From: Linnemannia hyalina
Lineage: Eukaryota > Mortierellomycota > Mortierellomycetes > Mortierellales > Mortierellaceae
Assembly (NCBI GenBank): GCA_019671135.1
Contig: JAHRHY010000001.1
Span: forward strand, 2,728,001 to 2,792,000
Length of the DNA stretch: 64,000 nt
Direction of reading: 5' to 3'
Shown: positions 20,624-31,297 of the stretch, piece after piece
How the letters are laid out: each line of letters begins with the position of its first letter
Numbering within the stretch: position 1 is the first letter of the stretch
Notes under the pieces: generated by a model
What the model saw: the letters and a program-made list of their open reading frames with translations, nothing else
What the model was told of the DNA's origin: nothing
The model's database searches: none
Position numbers and translations under genes: made by a program

Positions 20624-22493
20624 ATGGAAACAAAACAACCCCACGACAGTCCCTCCAACACAATCCTTGAGGTCCTCAGGACCGTGAGCGAGTTCACAGC
20701 AACGGCCAGCAACTCTCCAGGATACGCCAAGCAAGCAGCTACTGCCGCTGATGCCGCTTCAACTCGATTCCTGGGGTTCGAAAACACTCCCTCGAACATT
20801 CTCTTTGGCAAAACCGTCATTGTGGCCTTCTTTGCCCAGTTCGCCCTCTTCTACTTAGCCTGGTGGCTCAATCCCTCATTCACCAAGAACCGACGGGGTC
20901 TTGCCTGGGTCCTGACATTCTGTTCTGCCTGTTGGCTCCTGTTCACCACTTCGTCCGAACTTGGCTATCTCCGTACGCCCCTGTGGTCGTATCTGGGCTG
21001 GGAGCAATCAGGATTATTAGGTCCGGACGGAGCAGCGACAACGGGCAACATCTTTTCGTACTGGCTGCCATCCTTCCATGCCTGGGCGCTTGAACTCGGC
21101 CCCAACTCTCGAAGTAGTCTTCTTCAGGACATGACCTTTGAGAACCTTCTCCTATCTCTTTCAAGTGTCGAATCGGTCAAAGTTCTGCTATTGGAACGGT
21201 TCACGATCAAGATCTTGGCAGGACAGTACTTGCGCTGGCTCATGTCGCTCCCAATTTTCTCTCTTGCACCCCTGAACCCTCCAGGATTTATTTCCGAGTC
21301 TGCACCTTATTTCCTGGGGGGCGGAGGACGGCTTCTGCTCTCCCTCGAGAACTTTCCTCGCGAGTCTGTTTGGTCTTCACTCCTGTGCGGCTACTTTGTT
21401 GCATACTGTGCGGGTGACATGGTCATTGGCTGGATGCACTACCCCGAACACATTGACCCGGCCTCAGGATACATCCACCATCTCTTTTATACCTGGTTGA
21501 TCTGGCAATTGGGCTGCCATGGCCAGTTCTCCATGTTTTTGATCTGTGGGGGTGTCCTCGAAGGTACGTTATCCTCAATGCACTCGTGCATCTTCTTTTT
21601 TCTTTTTTTTCGGGAGGGAATGTGGGCTGGAAAACGGGGGACGTTCTTTCACGCCATTCATTTATTGTCAAAGAGAAGGAGAAAAGGACTAGGTTAAAGT
21701 AAACACTTGCGAACCCTTCGCCCTTTGACACTTGTCTACCACAGACTTGTTTTAGTTTGTTTCGATAATGTTTTCTCTCTCCTATTCATCATTCATGGGA
21801 GATTATCTGTGCACGGAGTGGGAAGTTGGCGTGGGAACGGGCGGTTGAGTGTGTAGAGATAGATGAGGAGATAAACAAAGACGACATGGTGGAGAAAGGA
21901 AGTTTGGACATGCTCCCTTTTTCCACTTTTAGTTATATGTCAACATCGACCCCCTTTTCTTCTTTGCCTTCAATCTTCGCCTATCCTTTTCGTTGTTGCC
22001 GATCAAGCCCCTAACTGGCGGACGGACTGACTAACCCTCTCGTTCCTGTTCTTTACCTTCTCTCTCCGTCATAATAGTATCGACGATATTCCTGGCATCA
22101 GGATACATGTACCCGCACCTCCGCGAAGACTTCTGGTTCCCGTCCTCATTCTTCCTGGTCCGGATCGTCTTCGTCAGCCTCATGTTGCACGAAACCGCAT
22201 TCAATTATGATACACCCAAGGGAGGGTGCTTCATCTACTTTTTGGCCTTGCTGATGCACATCTTTTGGTTCAACAAGTATATCCAGGGGCTGAGACGGCG
22301 GATTCGAAAGGCGCAAAAGGAGCGTCAAGAGAAGAAGGAGCAGGAGCAGCAAAAGAAGAAACAGGAATGGAAATTGGTGGATAGCAATTCGGATGGCAAG
22401 GATGATGGTGTGAGGAATCCCGTGGCAACCGCAACTGCAACGGCAAACGGCACGTTCCAATTACGGGTCAAGAAGACCAAGAATCGCTCGTGA
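20624..22493 (+). CDS. Multispanning membrane protein with TLC-like domain
   Basis: Two exons, 20624-21563 and 22078-22493, joined through a 514-base intron; phases agree and give 451 residues. I chose ATG 20624 because the codons back to 20450 are a pyrimidine leader. The protein has at least six hydrophobic segments (for example ILFGKTVIVAFFAQFALFYL, WVLTFCSACWLLFT, SSLLCGYFVAYCAGDMVIG, FLVRIVFVSLML, CFIYFLALLMHIFWF). The block GDMVIGWMHYPEHID...IHHLFYT with a following acidic VLE..TIFLASG matches the HH/E pattern of TLC (TRAM-LAG1-CLN8) proteins of the TLCD type. The C-terminus is a long Lys/Gln/Glu-rich cytosolic tail (residues 375-451). Likely location is ER or plasma membrane with a role in lipid handling; no ceramide-synthase motif is claimed. 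Confidence 0.75.
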
Positions 22494-22991
22494 GGATATT
22501 TGAATGTTGGGGTGCAGTTTTGGATAGTTCTGTATTTTCTCTTTTCTTTTGAGTCCTTTGTTGTACATATTGGTTGTGATGGTAGTAATAGATTGAATGG
22601 AAGTCAAGTTGAGAAAATACAAATAGCTCTAGTAACTTATTTAACTGTTGTTTGTTTTGAGTGTTCCAATGCAATGCATGGTCCATGTACCTTTTGTGGA
22701 TGTATGTGACTTGCAAACAAAGAAGCGCTCAGTCTCCTCAGGTTCAGGAACGATCAGACAAGTCGGTGGAAAGCACAGATGATTCTCAGCCAACGTTAAC
22801 CACCAGGGCTCGCAACATTGCTCCATTAGGTCTAGCTCCATCATGATATGCTGGAGAAACTTCTGTCACGTAAAAAAAACATCCAACATGATCAGGCATC
22901 TTCTTTTGCTGTTTGGGAGTCAAGGGTCTCGTGTCGAAAGATGAGAGATAGAGATGTCCATCATCTCGTTTGTAGTTGTTCCTTACTCTTA

Positions 22992-22992
22992 T

Positions 22993-23044
<52 letters not shown>
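22992..23044 (+). repeat. (GTT)n microsatellite, about 17 units
   Basis: Uninterrupted TTG/GTT triplets. In one frame they would read as poly-valine, which explains the misleading open frame 22848-23264. Confidence 0.9.
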
Positions 23045-23656
23045 CAATCTCCCTCACTCATTTTTCCTACACTCAACGGAGTCTCTCATCCCCGTCTGCG
23101 ATGCAGTATGCGAAAAAAAAACGAAACAGGTATCGGTCGAACTCAATGATATTATTGTGTTGTTTCTTGGTGTTTGCTCTTGTTATTATCGCATGCACAC
23201 AGACACGCCACCTGCATGCCTTGGGGGGGGGGGCATGTTTCCTTTTCCTTCTCGCATTTGTTGACGTACAAGGCTCCTTTGCTGATGTCCTGTGTCTCCA
23301 ATCCTTGTTGATGTACGATTTTGTACTGTAGTCTTGCTGGCTGAATGGGCGCAACAACGAAAAATAGCCAATACAAACTGTAGCAACGACAGCAAAACAA
23401 ACAAACAACAAAAGAAACCATCAAAACAACAACAAACGATATAGGGCTGAGCAACACATACACACGCTCACAGTCACTCGCACACAGTCAGACACTAAGC
23501 TCAAAAGAAAACGACGCTCGCGTTTATTTGTAACGCATTGTCCCACCTCATTTCTTATACCAGCTGGCACTAGATATGAGGAGAGATGACAAGAAAAGGG
23601 ATAGGAATGACAAGGGACGGGAGTGAAAGCCCTAAAATTGATGTGGTTTTTGGAAG

Positions 23657-23681
23657 AAAAAAAAAAAAAAAAAAAAAAAAA
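23657..23681 (+). repeat. A25 homopolymer
   Basis: Twenty-five consecutive A residues between non-coding flanks. No retrotransposon body is seen upstream, so this is not called a retroelement tail. Confidence 0.85.
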
Positions 23682-24553
23682 GAGGTCGACTCACACCCCT
23701 TTTTTTTCTCTTCGGTCACGCATCCGTTTGGTATGAGTAAAGGGTTGTCATCATGCAAGTAGTTTGTGAACTACAGGTACACTCACACACACCTTCCCTC
23801 CGCTCCATCCCTTCCCACCACCTCCCCATACCCTCCAATTTAGTCTCATGGTCACACAAAACAAGGGATGAATGAGATGCAGAAAAAGGGAACGCCGTTG
23901 GGGGAGAAAGACATAGGCGAAGAAGAGCAGAGTCAGACGAAAGAAAAAAGCTAGAACGAAGAAGAAGGATACGCAGAAAAAAAGAATACATTCATGGATC
24001 AATAGGTCTAGGGGCAAGCTTGGCATGTCAATTGGTCACTTATGGGTGAGAGCAAACACGCTCCCTCTCTTAAGACCATGAGCAAAATAAAACCTAGACG
24101 AGAGTACTTTGCAAGGAGGATGCGCCTTGCCTGCTTATACATCGCACTCATACACAATTAACCTTGCCATGCTGAGGAGAGCAAGGCTCTGTCCAGAATG
24201 ACAAGGGAAAGAAGAAAAGCAAGGCAGGCGTTGTGTTGGCTTGAAGGTGGTTTTTTACACGTTTCAGGACTCCTGTAAATCAAGAAGGCGTAAGTCGTTC
24301 ATCATTCACAGATACCTTAATCGATGATGACGAAAAAAAAGGACATTTGGACAAGGCATGTTGGCGAATGAAAAGTTGTTGTCCGGTTTTCGTCTGTCCA
24401 TTCGGAAACACGGAGGTTGAAAAGTGACAAGAACAGCAGGTGGAGTGGGGGTGGTAGTTGAGGGGGAAGAGGGTCGTCAATCTAGGGTATCAGAATTTGC
24501 AATCGAACTTGCATTGTGATGTATAGACTCTCGAGTAATGCGAGTATATGTGT

Positions 24554-24578
24554 TGTGTGTGTGTGTGTGTGTGTGTGG
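24554..24578 (+). repeat. (GT)n microsatellite
   Basis: About 12 consecutive GT units in non-coding sequence. Confidence 0.9.
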
Positions 24579-26502
24579 GCAAAGGCGACGTTGGTTGTTG
24601 CACATCGACAACAGTTGCGGACGGTTCGAATATTTGTTTGTACTGTACACTTCTTTTTGTGTCCGAAACTTTCAGGGGTAAAAAGACGGAGTAGCGGAAT
24701 AAATAATGCAAAGAGAGGAAGAGAGGGACAAGTAGACAGGGCGGACGGAGAGAAATTATTAGAAGAGAGGATAGGTTGCAAAGCGTTTTACATTCGTCCC
24801 TCCTCTGTCTACTTTTCCACAATTCATGTGTCTCTCTACTGGGTTGGATAAGCAAACCCAAGAATGGTTCTTCGCGATGTGCGACATACACTCGAGAGAG
24901 GGCTGTTTGTACTTTTGTAATTGTGTGTGAGAGAGAGACATAGGGGGATAAAGAAAAGTGTGAATAGGAGTAGCATGTGGGTTTTGTTTGTCAGGAACGC
25001 GCATTTGACACTAATTGCTCAAAGGTATTCCTTACGATAGAAGAAAGGCAGATCCGCCTTCTCTGTTCCCACCATGCATTCCTGTTTCCCAATTGAGACT
25101 CATTCTCGGCATGTCGAGATGTCATGATGTACTGTACGACTCTGAAGAAGAATAAAGCGTGGTATAACCTTGTCCTTCAACAGTCTACATGCACGCTGTA
25201 AATGTTCATGGCTCACAAACAATACGACACAAACATAAACAACGAAAATTCTCCTCGGCATGATGGGACATCCAATATCGCCCAACTGCAGATTAGCAGG
25301 AGGGGTGGAGGTGGAGGCGTGTGCGAACTGCATCAATGATATCACCATGCCCATTTGCTCTCCTTTCTTTCTTTCTCCTTCTCTCGTCCTTGATTCCACC
25401 TCAAACCCTGTGCTGTTTATCGGCCCTGAAAACAAAAACAAAAAAAAAGAAAGGAGGCCAGAGCATTCATTGATTAACTATTGAACAAGAAAGGCAAGAG
25501 GGCGATGTGGACAGATTGGCCAAGACGCCAACGAGGGGCAGAGATTGAAGGAGCAATGGACAACAGACGGGTAGAAAGGCTGGACAGAATTTAGTGGCAG
25601 GACCAGCCAGGGGTTAGCAAAAATAAGGTCGTGTAACGTTGTCTCTGATGAGGGACGAAGGAAGAGATGATACAAAAACGGGAGGAGGGCGCACGGAACT
25701 CAAAATTGGGCATAACAAAAAACACAACAATAGCTTGGGAAGGACAAGGATGGGAGAGAAACGAGATAGGTTCGCGCAAGTTCATCATTTTATTCATCCA
25801 ATCCACAAGACACTGACTCACGCACTGTACTTTATACAACAAGATTATGTACTCCATGTCCATCGGACGATCGAAGCAAGATGAAGGGTATTGAATCGAG
25901 ACAGAGACATATGCGTTTCAGTCAACACTGACCATCCAACCTTCGGATGGCAAAGGGGGTCAAGGAAGAAGTAAAACAGGGTCAATTGACAATGAGCAAA
26001 ACTCTCCGATTGATTTAATTGTCGGCTCTCGTCTCTTCTCTTCTCGTCTCGTCTCTTCCTTCGTTCCTGTGACAAGAACGGAGGTAAGTTAGATAGACAT
26101 ACGTGCACACGAAATGGTGCATGGATGCAAGTGACCATACATCGAGGAGGGACAGAATGATGGATGAGCAATTGAATCGAGCATGATATGTTGTTGTTGT
26201 TTGTTGTTTGTGATTGTCGCGTTTATTTACATTCACTAGAGTACCTCGCCTTGGAGACAACGGAGTAAAGACGCAACAAAGCAAGAAACGTCCTTGTTTT
26301 GTTTTAAGGTCCCAAAAGGGACCCGCTGTTACCTCCCTCTATGATCCATCCTACGTACTTGTCTCTTTTTCTCCTCTTGGCAGGTTAGTGCGCATTACGC
26401 ACGGAAGTAGTAAAAAAAAAGGCCCTCTTTTTGTTGTTGTCTAGCCAAAAGAAAAGAACCCTACAACCTTACAACCCTACAACCCTTCCCCTTTGACACA
26501 CG

Positions 26503-26510
26503 TATAAAAG
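26503..26510 (+). promoter_or_regulatory. TATA box of the epimerase-like gene
   Basis: TATAAAAG precedes a roughly 450-base C/T-rich leader ending at ATG 26990. The spacing and leader composition suit a fungal TATA promoter with a long 5' UTR. An unseen intron in the leader is possible. Confidence 0.5.
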
Positions 26511-26989
26511 CGTCCCCGAGAAATTCGACGCATTGTCCACTTTCTCTTTCTCCTTCTCCTCTCCTTTCTTCTTTCTTTCTGCCCCTCTCCTTCTTTCTCT
26601 TCCTCTTCCACTTGTTCTTTTCTCTTTCTTCTTTACTTCTTCCACCATATATCCTTCCACTTCTGAACACGTTATTTCTTGCTTGCTTTCCCCTTTTCAA
26701 CTGCTCTTCATTTCTGCTCACTCTGCTGAATACCTTCTCCTACATTTGCCTTGTTTGTCTCTGATCTTTCTGCAGTTCACTTCTACTCTTCTTGTTATTC
26801 GCTTTTCTCTTCTCTTTAAAAAAAATATCCCAAAAGAACGATACCCTTTCTCTTTGCCTTCCATCTCTCTGCAGTCCTTTCTTTCTTCTTTACTTTTCGT
26901 TTTTTTTTCTTCATACCAAGACCTATCGAGCCGCATACCACCACACACCTATTTTCTTCACCCTTTTCAACACTTAGCTAACACACAAA

Positions 26990-29900
26990 ATGGCACCACA
27001 ACCTACAGTGCTTGTCCTCGGAGGCGTTGGCTTCATTGGCCGGAACTTTGTCGCGCACCTGGTCGAGAACGGATTGGCGGCGGATATCCGAGTGGTCGAC
27101 AAGGCTCTTCCCCAGACAGCTTACTTCAATGACCGGTTTAAGGCCGCCTTTGAGAAGGTTGATTTCCTCCAGGGCGACCTCTCCAACACCAGTACGTTTC
27201 ATTTCTCTCTTTATGTTTCTCGTTTTGTTTCTGATCAATTATCAGGGATGAGTGTTGGGTGATGGGGGATAGACGATGATATCACGTTATCAGTCTCTCC
27301 CTCCATCCGTCGTCCATTTGTCTCAATATTGATGGTATCGCGAAGGAAGTTAGCCCATGGGTACATCGCCCACATTGAAAGGGAAAGAGGAACTCCAAAA
27401 AAAGTAGGGGGACGAAAAAGAAGGTGGTATGGCGTTCACAAAACGAAAACCTTAGTCTAATTGGCTCCATCCTCTAACCACCTTTTTTTTTTTTTTTTTT
27501 TTTTTTGGCTTTGTTTTCTCTGACTCGTTCGACTCGATATCTATCCTGAACCTTAATAGTTCCTCCTGAAAAGTTTGAAAAGATGTACACCCGCGCGGAT
27601 GGCTCCTCCTTCGACTATGTGATCAACTTTGCCTCAGAAACACGATTCTCCCAGCCTCCAGAGGTAAATAGCAGAGACCTTGTCGCACATGCGCGAACGC
27701 ACCTTTTCTGCTTTTTACACACTTTTTATTTCTTGTACGAGGACTATGATACACACACACACACACACACACGCGCGCAAACGGGATATCAGACAGGCAC
27801 TGAAGGGATACACGCAAGCAACGGGCAGCCACACAGGAACCACACAACGGCGTACAAAATATGGAAATCGCTGTTCAATACTTTGGCGTACAATGGAAGG
27901 AAGGAAGCAAAATTGGCGATGTTGCATGCAAAGGACCATTGACCACCCTTTCGTTAACAAAAAGGGGGAGGGATCGCACAACAGGCAAGACGAAGTCGGG
28001 GACAGCAACAACAACAACAACAAAGAGCACGGGCTGCATTGCAATGACAGTTTGAATTTCGATTGGATTGGATGGGTGCCCAGAGACAGAGAGGGAAAGC
28101 GAGAAAGAGGTATGACAAGAGTGACAGGGTGGTGCAGAGGGGTGAGGGAGAGAGAAGGGTGAGTGATCCTTGCACGAAAAATGGGAATGGAAAAGGAAGA
28201 TCGGATTAGCGAGAAGGAGGGTCTGTCTGTCTGCCTGTTTGCGGGTACAACGGGAAGAGCGGAAAAGAAAACGAAAAAGAAAAAGTGAGGACGGGTAGGG
28301 TGGATGGATGGTCCCTGTTGCATTGCATGCAAAAGAGTCAAGGTCAGCCAGTTCAGGAGAAAAAAGTCCAGATCTGGAACGACATCATTGGATGGGAATA
28401 ATTTTCGAGGAAGGAAGGGGTGAAGAGGGGGTTAGGGAAGGAAGGGAAAGGAACAGGTAGACAGACAGGCATCAAAAAAGCACTCCTTCACTTCTTCTGC
28501 CCGGTGGATGGGTTGGTTAGAATAAGGGGGTAGGGGCAGAGAGAAGGAGGGGGAGGATGAGGTAGAAAAGGAAAAGGGAAAAAAACACAACGAAAAGACA
28601 AGGGGGATGAAGGATTGCAAAAGGCTCGCCATGGATGGATCTATCGCAAGCAAGCAGCAACCGTACCAAGCATCATTTAGCATGGCTGAAAAAAAGGGAA
28701 TGGATAGTTTGTTTGTATCGAGGGCGTTGGCTGCATGAAATATGCGTGAGGTGTTGGAATCATTTCTCACTTTCTCTCCAGCTGTGACACCAATGCAATC
28801 AACAACAACCGACAACAACCGACAACAACAACAGACAACAAACAAGCAAGCAGTCAGCAACAGCAACAGCAACGAACCACACCAACCTTACTGACCAACA
28901 TGGACCAATGACTACACAAGAGTGCTAAGGAATGAGGAACAAAAGCAAAATGGGCGAGTGGGGGATAGACCTGGTCTGTGGCAGTGGCCCATGCCATTTG
29001 TCCCGCGATGGTTGTGCTTTTTAAATTTCAATTTGGTTTTGTGGGTACACAAACACTATCCACCACAAGCCATTCTACGCACACGCTGACAAGCAACAAC
29101 AACCCTCCTCCTCCTTGACTCCATCCTTCAAAGGGAGAAGGAGGACAACAAACCCTGTTTTCCTTTTCTTTTCTTGTCGTTCGTTCATCAATGCGCACAA
29201 TCCAAAGGGGCTTTTCCTTTCCAACAATCCACGATTCTATCAAAGCGGAGCGCAACGCACATACCCACTCCCTGTTCTCCCATCCCCCAACCCCTTTCTT
29301 TTTTTTTTCTTGCATGGCCAATTTGGCATGCACACGCCTCTTCATCCAGACTTTTTTTTCACCCCTGCTGCACATGCATGCCACAGTTGACCATGTTTTT
29401 CTCACATATCACTCTGTCCCATTTCCACATATGAATAGCTGTATGAGGAACGTGTCTACAAGCTGTCGATTAACTGTGCAAAGCAGGCGGTCGAGAAGGG
29501 GTGCAAGGTCTTTGTCCAACTATCCACAGCCGATGTCTACAAGAGCGGCAATGTAAGTCTTCTTCCTTTTTGATTTTGTTGCTGATAAGGATGGCCTTTC
29601 CGTCCAGGGGGTACCTACCTAACCACATTGTTTGCATTGTCGGTTTTTAATAACAAAATCAATAGACACCTAGCACGGAGACGTCCGAGACGCAACCCTG
29701 GAACGATCTGGCCAAGTACAAGTTGAAAGTCGATGAGGAGCTCCAGAACATGCCTGGGTAAGTCATCCCTATTCGTTTGGTGTACTTTTCTTCATCCCCA
29801 TTTTTTATTTATTTCTCCGCGCAGTTGCTGTCTGTTGTCGTGTTCTAACGTTCATTTTTTTTTTTTGCATGAATCGTCCGATTCGTTTAGGCTGAACCTG

Positions 29901-30973
29901 GTGATCCTCCGCCCTGCGGTTGTCTATGGCATCGGGGCAATGACTGGTCTTAGTAAGTCCTTTAATATCATATGGAAAGAGAAGAGAGGGTCAATATATT
30001 GCAAAACCATGAAACCATTTTGCTTTTTCAGAGGTCGGCTTTGAAGTTCTTGTTTCTCAAACACAGTTGGGATTCTGTGCAAGCCAGTTAGATGCGTTCC
30101 CTTCTCTCCTCAGTTGCTTAAAACCTAACCTCCTTCCTCCCTTTCTTCAAACCAATGAAAAATAGCACCCCGATTGATCTGCGGAAGGGTGTACAAGCAC
30201 AACAAGAGCAAGATGGAGTTTTTGTGGACAGGAGGCCTGAAGCTGAACACGGTCCACGTACAGGATGTCGTCTCCGCCGTGTGGCATTCGGCTAACTGGT
30301 ATGTCTCCTCCGACAATGCGCAGCCCGGCTCTCCCGTCACCTTCAACCTTGCCGATCAAAACGACACTGGTAAGCATCATAGGAGCATGAACTTTCTGAA
30401 AGTGTGCGTTTGAATGTTCGCGGGAATTTTATGGTATGCTGTTATGCGCCATGGGCTAATATGAGCGCTGTTTACTTCTGTGAATAACTAGACCAAGAGG
30501 CAGTGAATGCCCATATCAGGGGTATCTTTGGAATTGAGACTGGATTCAAAGGAACAATCTTCTCGAATGCAGCCATGGCAGCCGTAAGTCGCTTATTCAA
30601 CGTTTTTTCCCTCGTCCAGCCCCCACAAATGCGATCAACATCATTATCAATGAATAGCAACTATTTTCTCCCCTTCATTAACACCACTCTCTTCTTCCTC
30701 GCCATATAGTATGGACAGAAGGAAACAGCAGAGGAAACAAATGACATGCACCTGGGACCATGGGCCGAAATCCTCAAGGGTCAAAATATCAAGACCTCCC
30801 CTCTCACCCCTTACCTCGACGCAGATCTCCTGGCCGGAAACTCGCTCTCCCTTGACGGATGCAAGATCGCCAACTCGACAGGGTTCAAGTACGAGCACCC
30901 TAAATTGACAGAACAGAGTCTGAGGGAGATTATTTCTGATTTCCAGAACTTGGGTATCTGGCCTCGGGACTAA
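26990..30973 (+). CDS. NAD-dependent epimerase/dehydratase-like protein (extended/atypical SDR), 8 exons
   Basis: Exons 26990-27191, 27560-27663, 29439-29552, 29666-29757, 29891-29952, 30166-30369, 30492-30583 and 30710-30973 join in phase (1134 bases, 377 residues). The N-terminus has a Rossmann fold with the dinucleotide motif GGVGFIG at residues 11-17. Then follow FDYVINFAS (the strand carrying the second cofactor contact), a serine-containing VQLSTADVY, and LVILRPAVVYG typical of extended SDRs. The catalytic helix reads DLAKYKLKVDEEL. Here the Lys that should be YxxxK is preceded at the right spacing by Leu, not Tyr; the visible Tyr is only three residues before Lys. So classical SDR catalysis is doubtful and the protein may be an atypical or NAD-sensing SDR. 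Substrate unknown; probably cytosolic. Intron 2 is 1775 bases, unusually long for this genome. Confidence 0.82.
27483..27506 (+). repeat. T24 homopolymer near the 3' end of intron 1
   Basis: A run of 24 T lies about 50 bases before the 3' splice site of intron 1 of the epimerase-like gene and may act as an extended polypyrimidine tract. Confidence 0.8.
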
Positions 30974-31297
30974 TGACAGGACTTTTTTTGGGGAGGGGCG
31001 CGCTGGAACAAGGACAGGACTATTTTTTTATGACGGAGATTTGAGGAGGAGTCAATGGGGAAAGAATGGGGCTCATGAGGGTTTATTTGGTAATGACAAA
31101 CAAAAAAAATCAGGGGTTTTTAGGTAGCAGACTCAAGTAGCACACGCACACAACACATTCACACACACACACACACATACACACACACCTACACATGTCG
31201 TCTCAACGCAGGCAAACAAAAACAAAAAAAAGTAATATTATTTCTGTCTTTTCAAGCAACCGTCAAGCCTCTTTAATTATTTGCGTGGGCAGTTACG
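30974..31297. other. Convergent 3' flanks with CA-rich repeat
   Basis: This is the 3' region shared by the epimerase-like gene (+) and the F-box gene (-). A (CA)n-rich stretch lies at 31140-31195. No gene is seen. Confidence 0.6.

Larger units (their letters stand above)
22494..26989. other. 4.5 kb gene-poor, microsatellite-rich region
   Basis: I found no coding sequence with convincing length, composition or family resemblance. The region holds (GTT)n at 22992-23044, G11 at 23223-23233, A25 at 23657-23681, (GT)n at 24554-24578 and many C/T or G/A tracts. Most short frames arise from these repeats. The right end (26450-26989) is the promoter and long pyrimidine-rich leader of the epimerase-like gene. 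A non-coding RNA gene could be present but nothing identifies one. Confidence 0.55.

Noticed and set aside
22848..23264. Frame containing a long poly-valine segment
   Set aside because: The valines come from a (GTT)n microsatellite and the flanks show no coding character.
23657..23681. A25 run as the tail of a retroposed element
   Set aside because: No target-site duplication, no LINE/SINE body and no coding relic is visible next to it.
24516..24891. Overlapping frames on both strands over the (GT)n repeat
   Set aside because: Repeat-driven open frames with no consistent codon use or family match.
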